Origin: Coriobacteriaceae bacterium
Lineage (GTDB): Bacteria > Actinomycetota > Coriobacteriia > Coriobacteriales > Coriobacteriaceae
Length of the DNA stretch: 64,000 nt
Assembly: GCA_015062655.1 (NCBI GenBank)
Contig: SUUG01000007.1
Location: 62,001-126,000, forward strand
Reading direction: 5' to 3'
In this document: positions 30,744 to 39,043 of the stretch, piece by piece
Layout: every line of letters begins with the position of its first letter
How positions within the stretch are numbered: position 1 is the first letter of the stretch
The notes under the pieces: model-generated
Databases searched by the model: none
Told to the model about the DNA's origin: nothing
Seen by the model: only the letters and a program-made list of their open reading frames with translations
Program-made: the position numbers and the translations under genes

Positions 30744-31163
30744 CTACCAGTCGAGCTCCCCGCGCACACGGCCGTCATAGACGAAGGCCGCCACGCCGAG
30801 CGCCAGGGCCAAAGCGCCGAGCAGCAGAGCGGAGATCGCGCTGCTCACACCCACAATCACCAGGCACAGGCCCAGAAGCGACGCAATGGCGGAGACGATG
30901 CGATGCGATCCCAGGGCGCTCGGCCGGTTGGCGCCGCGGATCCCGAAAACGGCCGAAGCCATGGTCAGAACGCCCGCCACGAGCTCGCCCGCGCCGATCA
31001 CGTACCGCGCCACCGGGTCATCGAGCCGCGCCCCCAGCACCTGGGCTCCCACCGGGATCTCGATCGACCCCATCATGGTCATGATGGCGACCACGACCAG
31101 CGCCACAGCGGCGGGCACCTGCACCAGGCTCAAGATCTTGAGCAGCTTGCGATTCGAAGACAT
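30744..31163 (-). CDS. Small four-helix membrane protein, function unknown
   Basis: 139 residues with four hydrophobic segments (about residues 12-32, 55-75, 88-108 and 110-130), short polar loops and a charged C-terminus (DGRVRGELDW). No catalytic motif is visible and I do not recognise the family; it resembles small DUF-type membrane proteins of actinobacteria in layout only. It is monocistronic with its own strong terminator. Confidence 0.7.
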   Translation of the reverse strand: MSSNRKLLKILSLVQVPAAVALVVVAIMTMMGSIEIPVGAQVLGARLDDPVARYVIGAGELVAGVLTMASAVFGIRGANRPSALGSHRIVSAIASLLGLCLVIVGVSSAISALLLGALALALGVAAFVYDGRVRGELDW

Positions 31164-31241
31164 AGAAGGGCTCCTTACAGCTGGGGGACCGCGCTGTCCG
31201 CGCGCATATGATCCCCGTTATGATACCCGCAACCGGCCGCC

Positions 31242-31694
31242 TTACTCGCTGCCCTGCGGCCCCGCTTCGCGCGTGACGTGCAGGCTGCTCACGATGACGT
31301 CGATGAGCACGCGGTCCGGCACCTCGGGATTCGCCTTGATGAACATGATCAGCCCGGTGATCAGCACATAGAACGTCTCATGCACGTGCTCGATCTTCAC
31401 CGAATGAAGGCGCGCGTAATCCTGGACCGTCGAATCCATCATGTAGCGCGCGGTGCGGTCGGCGATGCGGTCGACCAGCCGCGTGTACAGGGAGGCCCCG
31501 CCGCTGCTGGCGAGCGAGAGCGGCAGGTCGTTCCGCCCCAGCACGAGCTCCTTCATAACCGCCGCGCCCGAGACGAGGGACCCCTCGATATCGCCGGGCA
31601 CGCGTGATGCGTTCCACGCACGCAACCGGTCCACGATGTCGTTCACCAGGTCGTCGAGGGCGACATTCAGCGCGGCCTGCTTGTCGGGGACTTG
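31242..31694 (-). pseudogene. TetR-like regulator, C-terminal ligand domain only
   Basis: About 150 helical residues (from roughly NVALDDLVNDIVDRLRAW to SLHVTREAGPQGSE) resemble the C-terminal dimerisation/ligand domain of a TetR-family regulator. The N-terminal helix-turn-helix is absent: upstream of about 31694 the frame runs into the opposite-strand oxidoreductase remnant and loses resemblance. It is therefore most likely a 5'-deleted gene. The assignment rests on helical pattern and size only. Confidence 0.45.
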
Positions 31695-31752
31695 GCGGCA
31701 ATTTCCGCTAAACGGTGTTCCCCAGCGCGGGAGGTCGCCGGGCGCGGCCTGA

Positions 31753-32045
31753 GAGCGGCTGCGCCTCCCGCGCGGGGACATGGTGCAGACCTTCACGGAG
31801 GAGCAGGTCAAGGCCGAGACCGCCTGCTGCCTTGGCTGCGGCGCTTCGGTGGTGGACGAGAACAAGTGCATCGGCTGCGGCCTGTGCACCACGAAGTGCG
31901 ACTTCGACGCGATTCACCTGCACCGCGAGCGGCCCGAGTGCGGCCGCATGGTCAAGGCGGAGAAGAAGGTCCCGGGCCTTCTGAAGTACGCGGCGAAGCG
32001 CGAGATCAAGATCCGCTTCGGGGCGAGGAACCAGGTCGTCTCACT
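31753..32045 (+). pseudogene. FAD-dependent oxidoreductase, C-terminal iron-sulfur tail remnant
   Basis: About 95 residues with a distinctive tail: TEEQVKAETACCLGCGASVV followed by DENKCIGCGLCTTKCDFDAIHLH (described from 31831 to 31920), then RPECGRMVKAE and KREIKIRFG. This is the C-terminal extension of large NAD(P)/FAD oxidoreductases of anaerobes, with a Cys pair and a CxxCxxCxxxC cluster motif. The flavin domains are missing; an in-frame stop lies at 31750, right at the junction with the TetR remnant. No natural stop follows KIRFG and the frame runs on into hypA. It is a remnant, not a ferredoxin. Confidence 0.65.
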
Positions 32046-32104
32046 GCGGGGCGTCGGGCCGAGGGGTTCGGCGCCCCGGCAACGTTCAGGCACGGAGGTA
32101 TCCC

Positions 32105-32458
32105 ATGCACGAGCTTGGCATCGTGTTCAACATCATCGAGAGCGTGGAGCAGGTGGCGGCCGGCAACGGCCTCAGCCGCGTGTCGGCGGTGACGCTCGAG
32201 CTGGGCGAGGTCTCTGGTATCGTGCCGGGGTACCTTTCGGACTGCTGGGCCTGGGCCTGCGCGAAGAAGCCGCTCATGGAGGGCTGCGAGCTCATGCTCG
32301 AGGAAGTGCCGGCGCTGACGTTTTGCGAGTCGTGCGGCGCCACGTACGGCACCGTGGAGCACGGGAAGACCTGTCCCACCTGCGGGAGCGGGAGCACCCG
32401 TCTCGTGCAGGGGCAGGAGGCCGTCATCAAGGAGATCGCCGTACCGGACGGCGCGTGA
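32105..32458 (+). CDS. hypA: Hydrogenase nickel incorporation protein HypA
   Basis: 117-residue nickel metallochaperone that delivers Ni to [NiFe]-hydrogenase with HypB. Nickel ligand His2 (MHELGI) is present, as are the zinc-site cysteines C74, C77, C90 and C93 (CESCG, CPTCG). Length is typical. It follows the oxidoreductase remnant with no intact hydrogenase or hyp gene in the window, so its partners must be elsewhere. The segment GAEGGTAT just before the ATG gives a fair ribosome site (GGAGGTATCCC). Confidence 0.9.
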   Translation: MHELGIVFNIIESVEQVAAGNGLSRVSAVTLELGEVSGIVPGYLSDCWAWACAKKPLMEGCELMLEEVPALTFCESCGATYGTVEHGKTCPTCGSGSTRLVQGQEAVIKEIAVPDGA

Positions 32459-32562
32459 CGACGCCGGCTCGGAGCTGCTTCCGGTGCGTCGTCGGCAGCC
32501 GAACGCAGGCCGACGCCGTCGCAGCTCCACGCCCTGCTTTTTGCTACACTGTGTAAGCACGT

Positions 32563-32638
32563 GCCTCCGTAGCTCAGGGGATAGAGCACCGCTCTCCTAA
32601 AGCGGGTGTCGGCCGTTCGAATCGGCCCGGGGGCACCA
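32563..32638 (+). tRNA. tRNA-Arg (anticodon CCT)
   Basis: 76-base tRNA with encoded CCA. The acceptor GCCTCCG pairs with CGGGGGC (one G-T), D arm GCTCAGGGGATAGAGC, anticodon stem CCGCT/AGCGG with loop CTCCTAA giving anticodon CCT (reads AGG), T arm GGCCG-TTCGAAT-CGGCC. A TACACT box lies about 13 bases upstream. The DNA beyond its 3' end changes composition and carries a restriction-modification pair, as is common for tRNA-linked insertion sites. Confidence 0.96.
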
Positions 32639-32869
32639 GCATTTTTGCAGGCCATAGGCCATAAACCTCTGGCCTGATTTCGTTTGCGGGGTGCTTGAGA
32701 ACCTGTTTGGGCCAATTATCATTCTGTGGGATTGCTGTGAGCAAATTCGCCGTCCGTCTCAACTCTCGGCATTTGTAGAGGAGCTGTTTTGTGTCCGGTC
32801 TGACTGGTAGACTATCGCTGTGACGATTGCAGGGCAGTTTGACCCTCTTTCAACCAAGATAGGGGTTCT

Positions 32870-34039
32870 ATGAAGTTGAGCCCGAACGACATAGTGCAGA
32901 AGAGGGTCGAGCTTGGCCTCACCCAGAAGGAGTTCGCAGCAGCGCTCGGCATGGGGTCATCCAGTGAGAGAACCGTTCGCAGGTGGGAGGCGGGCGACAC
33001 CAGCCTCACAGCGGCTGAGTGTGCCTTTATCGCCTCGCTCGGTCCTGTCGCTCCGTTCGACCAAGGGGAGCGTCCGGATGCGCCCTTCACCTACTGTGAT
33101 CTCTTTGCGGGCATCGGGGGCATCCGCATGCCCTTTCAAGAGTTGGGGGGTCGTTGTGTCTTCTCCTGCGAATGGGACAAGTTCGCCCAGAAGACCTACC
33201 GCATGAACTACGGAGACACTCCTGCGGGCGACATCCGGGAAGTCGCCTCCTCCGACATGCCGGATTTCGATGTGCTGCTCGCAGGCTTTCCGTGTCAGCC
33301 GTTCTCGCTCGCGGGGGTATCGAAGAAGCAGTCACTAGGTCGCCCCACCGGCTTCGAGGACAAGACGCAGGGGACGCTCTTTTTCGAGGTCGCCCGGATC
33401 ATCCATGACAAGAGGCCGGGGGCGTTCCTCCTTGAGAACGTGAAGAACCTCACGAGTCACGACGGGGGAAAGACCTTCGAGGTCATACGACAGACGTTAG
33501 AGGACGATCTTGGTTATCGGGTCTTCTGGAAGGTACTCGACTCCCTGCGCTGGGCGTGTCAGCACAGGGAGCGCATTTACATTGTTGGGTTTAGGGACGA
33601 TGTCCCCTTCTCTTGGGACGGCCTTGAGATTCCGGGTTGGGGGCACGTCCTCGGGGAGATTCTTGAGGAGTCCCCGAGTGAGCGCTACACCATATCGGAC
33701 AAGCTCTGGGCATACCTTCGCGCCTACCGCGAGAAGCATGAGGCGGCGGGGAACGGCTTCGGCTATTCGATGGTGGGCGCAGGGGACACTACGAGGACGC
33801 TCTCAGCCCGCTACCACAAGGATGGCAGCGAGATTCTGGTGGGGCAGGAGGGGAAGAACCCCCGCAAGCTCACCCCTCGCGAGTGCGCACGTCTGCAAGG
33901 CTTTCCAGACGAGTTCATCATCCCGGTATCGGACACGCAGGCGTACAGACAGTTTGGCAACTCCGTGACCGTGCCGGTTGTTCGCTCGGTTGCTAAACTG
34001 ATGATGGGAGTGTATGAGGATGGATTACGGGGCGCTTAG
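32870..34039 (+). CDS. C5-cytosine DNA methyltransferase with N-terminal HTH (EcoRII/SsoII-like)
   Basis: 389 residues. Residues 1-58 form an XRE-like helix-turn-helix (LTQKEFAAALGMG, RTVRRWEAG), as in M.SsoII, where this part represses its own promoter. The methyltransferase follows: motif I DLFAGIGG (77-84), catalytic C142 in FPCQPFSLAG (motif IV), ENV (VI), QHRERIYIVG (VIII), LTPRECARLQGFPDEF (IX) and QFGNSV (X). It modifies cytosine in a short DNA site; partner type suggests a CCNGG- or CCWGG-like target, not proven. Its end overlaps the start of the nuclease gene by 20 bases. Codon use is looser than that of flanking core genes, consistent with transfer. Confidence 0.93.
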   Translation: MKLSPNDIVQKRVELGLTQKEFAAALGMGSSSERTVRRWEAGDTSLTAAECAFIASLGPVAPFDQGERPDAPFTYCDLFAGIGGIRMPFQELGGRCVFSCEWDKFAQKTYRMNYGDTPAGDIREVASSDMPDFDVLLAGFPCQPFSLAGVSKKQSLGRPTGFEDKTQGTLFFEVARIIHDKRPGAFLLENVKNLTSHDGGKTFEVIRQTLEDDLGYRVFWKVLDSLRWACQHRERIYIVGFRDDVPFSWDGLEIPGWGHVLGEILEESPSERYTISDKLWAYLRAYREKHEAAGNGFGYSMVGAGDTTRTLSARYHKDGSEILVGQEGKNPRKLTPRECARLQGFPDEFIIPVSDTQAYRQFGNSVTVPVVRSVAKLMMGVYEDGLRGA

Positions 34040-35273
34040 CGGGTACTTCGACGGTGCCGCCTCCAAGGTCCTCGCGGGCGTTGATATCATGGGGGCAAAT
34101 AAGAGCCACCAGCATGAGCTCAACGGCGTGGGGGCAAATTAGAGCCACCGGCATGAGCTCAACGGCGTGGGGGCTTTGCGTGGGCTGTTCGGTGATGATG
34201 ACATCAAGGGGATGCGTACGACCTTCGCCTACCTTGACGATGATAACGACCCCGTGTTTGACCACGGGTGCACTACATGGTACGACGCGCGAAGGACACA
34301 CCCAACTAGGACGGAGTACAGGCTCTATTACAATGACAACGCCGCGTTGAAGATGGCGCACCCCGGCGACCTCATGGTTCTGGCGCTCCATGAGGGCAAA
34401 GAGGTCGTAATTCTCTTTGCTCGGGCAGGCAGCACGGCGGAATCGCAGGTGCGTTGGCTCTTCGCGCTCGACGGGGTGGGCGAGAAGGGTTTCACGTTTT
34501 CGACGCGGGAGGACACGCGCATCACGTCGGTTGCTGCGACGATTCTCGAATCGATAGGCGTTGAAGTCGGCATTCCCACGGCGGCGGAGAGCTTCCTCGA
34601 TGGCATGATTGAGAGGTTCGGTGGGTCCTTTCCCAAGGGGGCGGACTTTTCCTCCTATTCCGTCTCAACGCTCGGGAAGCTGGACTGGAAGGGCGACCCA
34701 GACGGATGCCTGCTTGCGTGCTACGAGCGCGAGGAAATGCTGTTCCGCGTCTTCGAACGTCATCTTCTTGAGCGCGATCTCGCGCCTTACCTTGGTACAA
34801 CGCTCGATGTTGACGGCGTGCTGCGCACAACTATGTCCGCCTTCCAGCGTCGCAAATCGCGTGCAGGCACGGCCTTCGAGAATCAGCTTTCCATGCTCTT
34901 CAACGCACGGGGCATCCGCTGCTCGGCGCAGAAGTACACGGAGGGGAAGTCGAAGCCAGACTTCATCTTCCCTTCGATTGAGGACTACCACGATCCCGAG
35001 TTCCCGGTCATGCGGCTCACGATGCTCGGTGCCAAGACCACCATCAAGGAGCGTTGGCGGCAGGTGCTTGATGAGGCCGATAGGATTGAGGACAAGCACC
35101 TCGTCACGCTTGAGCCAGCTGTGAGCGAGGACTACACGAGGGCGATGGCGAAGAACAGACTCGGTCTCGTCGTGCCCGCCCCTTTGTTCGAGACTTACAC
35201 GCCGGCCCAGAGAGACTGGCTCATGAGTGTTAACGACTTCTGCGAGCTGGTGGAGTATAGGCAGTACGCCTAG
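34020..35273 (+). pseudogene. EcoRII-like restriction endonuclease, interrupted by a 39-bp duplication with a stop
   Basis: The gene starts at the ATG overlapping the methyltransferase (MDYGALSGYFDG...) and reads into SHQHELNGVGAN, then meets TAG at 34140. This lies in the second unit of a 39-base tandem duplication. Beyond it the frame is open to the end as GALRGLFGDDD and the EcoRII-C-type catalytic domain: SRAGTAFENQLSMLF, the PD-(D/E)xK Asp in KPDFIFP (codon 34959) and Lys in GAKTTIKERWRQ (codon 35034). Removing one 39-base unit, the one with TAG, would restore an intact reading frame. A GTG at 34167 could restart translation without about 49 N-terminal residues. As it stands, restriction is probably off and methylation on. 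Confidence 0.85.
34091..34168 (+). repeat. 39-bp tandem duplication inside the endonuclease gene
   Basis: Two adjacent 39-base units (34091-34129, 34130-34168) beginning GGGGGCAAAT and ending CAACGGCGT, differing at two bases. One difference turns AAT AAG into AAT TAG. The unit length is 13 codons, so gain or loss keeps frame while adding or removing the stop. A third GGGGG follows. Confidence 0.92.
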
Positions 35274-35372
35274 CTGTTCAGTGCCGCGACGTTGTTTACG
35301 TCCCTAGGGTGACAAATGGGGAGGGCTCCCGCATGCTGTAAGCTGCCTGCGCTTGCGTCAGAGGGGCCCTCC

Positions 35373-36169
35373 CGTGTCCCAGCATCCTTAACGCAAAGCT
35401 CTCCCCGAGGGGGCGCGAGGCGCCCGTCTCGCGCACAGAGCCCGGTCTCGGCGTCGCCGAGGCCGCCCGCCAGATGGGCGTCAGCCGCCAGACGGCGAGC
35501 AAGCGGCTGCGCCGCAGTAGGTCCGGCGAACCCGTGGCCGACCGCGCCGGCAGCCCCCTCAGGCTCACGCCGCCCGGGACCACGCCGCCCGGGGCCGGGG
35601 AGTGCGTCGCGGCCGCGAGGCGGGAGCTCATGCTCGCGCCGCTCGGGCTTGCGGCCGTCACCGGCGTGCCCGCGCGCACCTGCGCCGGGATCGTCGAGGG
35701 CGCGGGATGCCGAGGCCCGCCGACGTCGACCGCGTCGCGGTCGGCGACCGCGGCAGGGTCGCCTACACGGAGTCGACGCCCGACGAGGGGAGGGGCACCT
35801 GCGCGGCGTTCATGGGCCGGTGCCTGCGCTTCTTCGAGGGCATGGGCGTGCGGGTCGAGCGCGTGGCGACCGACGGCGGCCCGCGGGGTGCCGCAGCGGC
35901 GGGCTCGACGCGCCGCCGGGGGACGAGGGCGTCCGCCACGTGTACGCGAGGCCGTTCAGCCCTTGGCGGAACGGCAAGGTCGAGCGCATGAACAGGACGA
36001 TCGCGCAGAAGTGGCAGTGCGCGCGTACTGAAGCGAGGCCGAGGGGGCTATCACCCTCCCGGCCTTCACCAAGTACTATAATTGGTCGCGTCCGCACAGC
36101 GCGTGCGGGGGCCTTCCGCCCATGTCGCGCATCGCCGGCGCACGCAACCTGTCGGCACATAACACCTAG
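35373..36169 (+). mobile_element. IS481-family insertion sequence remnant (transposase pseudogene)
   Basis: Degraded transposase on the plus strand. The N-terminal HTH (NAKLSPRGREAP, ARQMGVSRQTASKRLRR) is followed in shifted frames by DRGRVAYTESTPDE, GTCAAFMGRCLRFFEGMGVRVERV with the second catalytic Asp in ATDGGP, then PFSPWRNGKVERMNRTIAQKWQ with the catalytic Glu, and NLSAHNT at the end. The first catalytic Asp region is deleted, and several frameshifts and an early TAA are present. The final TAG overlaps the stop codon of the ABC ATPase gene on the other strand, so insertion or deletion ended exactly at that gene. 35274-35372 shows only flanking DNA. Confidence 0.8.
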
Positions 36170-37023
36170 CGGGGAAACAGCAGGTACCCAGCCTCGTCCC
36201 CGTCTTCGAACGTCCGGATCCGCACGCCGAAGAGCTCCTGCAGCACGCCCTGCGCGAGCACCGCTGCCGGCGTGCCTGAGCAGGCGATGCGGCCGTCGTC
36301 CATCACGGCGATCTCGTCGGCGTAGCGCAGTGCCAGATCGAGGTCGTGCACGACGGCGAGCACCGTGCGCCCGGCATGCGCGAGCTGGCGGGCAAGGCGC
36401 AGCACCTCATGGCAGCCGGCGGCATCGAGGTAGGTCGTGGGCTCGTCCATGAGCAGCACGGGGGTCTCCTGCGCCACGGCGAGCGCGATGTGTGCCCGCT
36501 GCCGCTGTCCGCCCGAGAGCCGGTCGACCCAGACGTCGGCGAGGCCCGCAAGCCCCGTGATCCCAAGGGCGCCCTCGACGGCCTCCTCGTCGGCTGCGAT
36601 GTCGCCGTCGCCGCGGTAGGGGTAGCGGCCGAGCGCGACGAGCTCCCTCACGCGCATGGCCGGGGCCGTGTGGCCCTGCGCGAGGACCGCGAGCTCCCGT
36701 GCCCGCTCCCGCTCACCGAGCGCGGCGATCTCGCGTCCGAGCAGCCGCACCGTCCCCGACTGCGGGCGGAGCATGCCGCCGGCGAGGCCGAGCAGCGTCG
36801 ACTTGCCGCAGCCGTTGCGCCCCACCAGGCAGGTGAGGCGGCCGCCTCGCACCTCGTAGGAGAGGTTGGCGATCACCGGCTGCGCCCCGCGGAAGAAGGT
36901 GAGGTCCGTGAACGCGAGCGCGGCGCGCTCGTCCGCGTCCTGTCCGCGCCCCGCGGCTTGCTCGCACACGCCCGCGGCTTGCCCGTACCCCGCGGCCTGA
37001 ATTCGCTCACAGCCCATCGACAT
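36166..37023 (-). CDS. FecE-type ABC transporter ATPase (iron/heme/cobalamin import)
   Basis: 285-residue ATPase of the siderophore/heme/B12 importer class. A poorly conserved N-terminal extension of about 35 residues is followed by Walker A GRNGCGKST, the signature LSGGQRQRAHIALA, Walker B LLMDEPTTYLD and the H-loop VHDLDLA. The start overlaps the permease stop by 17 bases. It is the last gene of a four-gene minus-strand cluster: radical SAM enzyme, binding protein, permease, ATPase. Its 3' end coincides with an IS481 remnant, but the C-terminus looks complete. Confidence 0.92.
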   Translation of the reverse strand: MSMGCERIQAAGYGQAAGVCEQAAGRGQDADERAALAFTDLTFFRGAQPVIANLSYEVRGGRLTCLVGRNGCGKSTLLGLAGGMLRPQSGTVRLLGREIAALGERERARELAVLAQGHTAPAMRVRELVALGRYPYRGDGDIAADEEAVEGALGITGLAGLADVWVDRLSGGQRQRAHIALAVAQETPVLLMDEPTTYLDAAGCHEVLRLARQLAHAGRTVLAVVHDLDLALRYADEIAVMDDGRIACSGTPAAVLAQGVLQELFGVRIRTFEDGDEAGYLLFPR

Positions 37024-38017
37024 CGCCTCGCCTGCTGCTCCGCACGATGAGCGCCACGAAGAACGGGCCGCCGAGAAACGCCATGACGATCCCCACAGGG
37101 ATCTCGAACGGGGCGAATGCGATGCGCGCCCCCAGGTCGCAGGCGCACACGAAGAGCGCCCCCAGAAGGGCGGTGAGCGCGAGCTGGGCCCGGGCGCCGC
37201 TGCGCAGGAGCACGCGGGCGATGTGCGGCACGATGAGCCCCACGAACCCGAGAAGCCCCGCGAAGCTGACGGCCGCGCCGGCCAGCAGGGCCGCGAGCGC
37301 GAGCATGCCGAGGCGGAAGCGCCGTACGCCGAGTCCGAGCCCGTGCGCGGCGGCATCCCCCAGCTGGATCACATCGAGCCCGCGGGCGCCGGCGATCACG
37401 GCGCAGAGCCCGATGGCGATCAGCGCGCCGGGGAGCAGCAGGTCGCCGGCCATCACGCCGGCAAGTCCGCCCACGAGGAAGCGCGAGGCGCCTACGTAGG
37501 CATCGGGGTTCACGATGAGGATCACGTTGATCCCCGCCGTGGCGACGGCCGTGAGCGCCATGCCGGTGAGGACGATCGTGAGCTTCCCGGCCCGGGCTCC
37601 CCGGGCGAGCGCGAACACCGCGAGCGCACTCAAAAACGCGCCGAAAAACGCCGCGACGGGCGGGAGCCAGGTCGCAGCCGGGAACAGCGAGGCGGCCACC
37701 AGGACGAGCAGTCCCGCGCCGGCGTTGACGCCGATGACGTTGGGGCTCGCCATGGGGTTCGCGAGCACGGTCTGCGTCACGAAGCCCGCCACGGCGAGCG
37801 CGGATCCGGCGAGCAGGGCCGCGGCCACGCGGGGGAGCCGCACGTGCGCGAGGATGGCGGCCGTCTCGGCGCTCACGGGCTGTCCGCCGAGCCAGGCCAC
37901 GAGCTCCGCGGGCCCCACGGTCGTGGACCCGAGCGAGAGGGCGAGCGCTGCCGCGAGCGCGGTGAGCACGGCCGCGCCGACGATCGCCGCGGCGGCCCTA
38001 CGCGTAGAGGGCATCAT
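37007..38017 (-). CDS. FecCD-type ABC transporter permease
   Basis: 336-residue permease with about nine to ten hydrophobic helices. Family marks are RLPRVAAALLAGSALAVAG near residue 60, NPMASPNVIGVNAGA, and GLLGFVGLIVPHIAR near residue 260, the segment that contacts the ATPase. A single permease gene implies a homodimeric pore, as in BtuC. Its start overlaps the binding-protein stop by 20 bases. The substrate is probably a ferric chelate, heme or a corrinoid; the radical SAM gene in the operon favours a tetrapyrrole or metal connection. Confidence 0.93.
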   Translation of the reverse strand: MMPSTRRAAAAIVGAAVLTALAAALALSLGSTTVGPAELVAWLGGQPVSAETAAILAHVRLPRVAAALLAGSALAVAGFVTQTVLANPMASPNVIGVNAGAGLLVLVAASLFPAATWLPPVAAFFGAFLSALAVFALARGARAGKLTIVLTGMALTAVATAGINVILIVNPDAYVGASRFLVGGLAGVMAGDLLLPGALIAIGLCAVIAGARGLDVIQLGDAAAHGLGLGVRRFRLGMLALAALLAGAAVSFAGLLGFVGLIVPHIARVLLRSGARAQLALTALLGALFVCACDLGARIAFAPFEIPVGIVMAFLGGPFFVALIVRSSRRGDVDGL

Positions 38018-39014
38018 AGACGACCTGGTAGGCCTCGTTCCAGCGCTCGCAGGGCTTATGCAGGAAGAGGGCCGGGTCGAGCGCCTCGTACCGATCGTTC
38101 TTCACCGCGGAGAGCTCTGCCCAAGCGGGGTTTTCCGCCGTGGACTCCTCAAGGTGCTTGCGGGCAGCGCCATCTGTGTTGCCCATCGGAACGATGAGGA
38201 TGCAATCGGGGTCGTCGGCGATCACGGACTCCATGCTGTAGTCCTTGAGCAGCGCCCGGTCGGTGTCGGCGATGTTCCTGCCGCCGAGTTCGGCCACGAT
38301 CGACCCCACGGCGGTGTCGGCGCCTTGCACACGGGTGCCGCCCGAGTAGGTGATGGCGGCGAGCACGCTCGGCTGCTCTCCCGCGGGCACCTGCTCGCGG
38401 ATCCGGTCGATGCGGCCTTGCACCTCCTGTCCGTTCTTCTGATAGAGGTCCGCTCGCCCGGTGATATCCGTGCAGATGCGGAGCATGCCGAGGTAGTCCT
38501 CGAATGTCGTCACCTTGAAGCACGCCACGGTGATGCCCGCATCCTCGAGGGACTGCGCAAGCTCCACCTGCGAGGATGCACCGCCGCGGCCGCCTGTGGA
38601 AGCCGTCATGAGCACGAGGTCGGGCTTGAGCGCGATGATCTGCTCGAGGTCGGGGGAGGTGAAGTCGCCCACGCTCGTCACCTCGGAGGCGATGTCGTAG
38701 TCCTCGGCCGCGTCGCTCGAGGCGCCCACGAGTTCGCCGCCGGCGAGCTCCCAGATGTGCGCGAAGCTCCCCATGCAGGCCACCACGCGCTTGGGCCGCT
38801 CGACCGTGATCTTCTTGCCGCGCGCGTCGGTGAACGTGACGGCCTGTGTCGCGGCAGTGCGCTCGATCGCGCTCCCGGATGCCGCGGAGCCCGCGTTGGG
38901 CGCCGGTGCGGCGCAGCCGGTGCCACATGCCAGCGCGGTCGCGCACGCCACGGTGGCAACCCCCGCGATCAGCGCCCGGTGTGACCCGCCGGCCAGCAGA
39001 TGCCTGATTCCCAT
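37998..39014 (-). CDS. FecB/BtuF-type substrate-binding lipoprotein
   Basis: 338 residues. A signal peptide with two possible lipid-attachment cysteines (in TALACGTGCAAP, about 25-36) is followed by a Ser/Ala linker and a class III periplasmic-binding fold: RGKKITVERPKRVVACMGSF at the start of the first lobe, SPDLEQIIALKPDLVLM, and the second lobe with AWAELSAVKNDRYEALD. It would capture the metal chelate or tetrapyrrole outside the membrane. It begins 29 bases after the radical SAM gene and overlaps the permease gene. Confidence 0.9.
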   Translation of the reverse strand: MGIRHLLAGGSHRALIAGVATVACATALACGTGCAAPAPNAGSAASGSAIERTAATQAVTFTDARGKKITVERPKRVVACMGSFAHIWELAGGELVGASSDAAEDYDIASEVTSVGDFTSPDLEQIIALKPDLVLMTASTGGRGGASSQVELAQSLEDAGITVACFKVTTFEDYLGMLRICTDITGRADLYQKNGQEVQGRIDRIREQVPAGEQPSVLAAITYSGGTRVQGADTAVGSIVAELGGRNIADTDRALLKDYSMESVIADDPDCILIVPMGNTDGAARKHLEESTAENPAWAELSAVKNDRYEALDPALFLHKPCERWNEAYQVVYDALYA

Positions 39015-39043
39015 GATCGATCCCCTCTATCGTCGAGCCCGCG

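Noticed and set aside
31780..32556. 258-codon frame as a complete iron-sulfur protein overlapping hypA
   Set aside because: Only the first ~90 residues match a family, its N-terminal domains are missing, and the rest is out-of-frame hypA DNA.
32563..36169. Integrative element with attL/attR at tRNA-Arg
   Set aside because: No integrase gene and no repeat of the tRNA 3' end was found downstream; only an insertion next to a tRNA can be stated.
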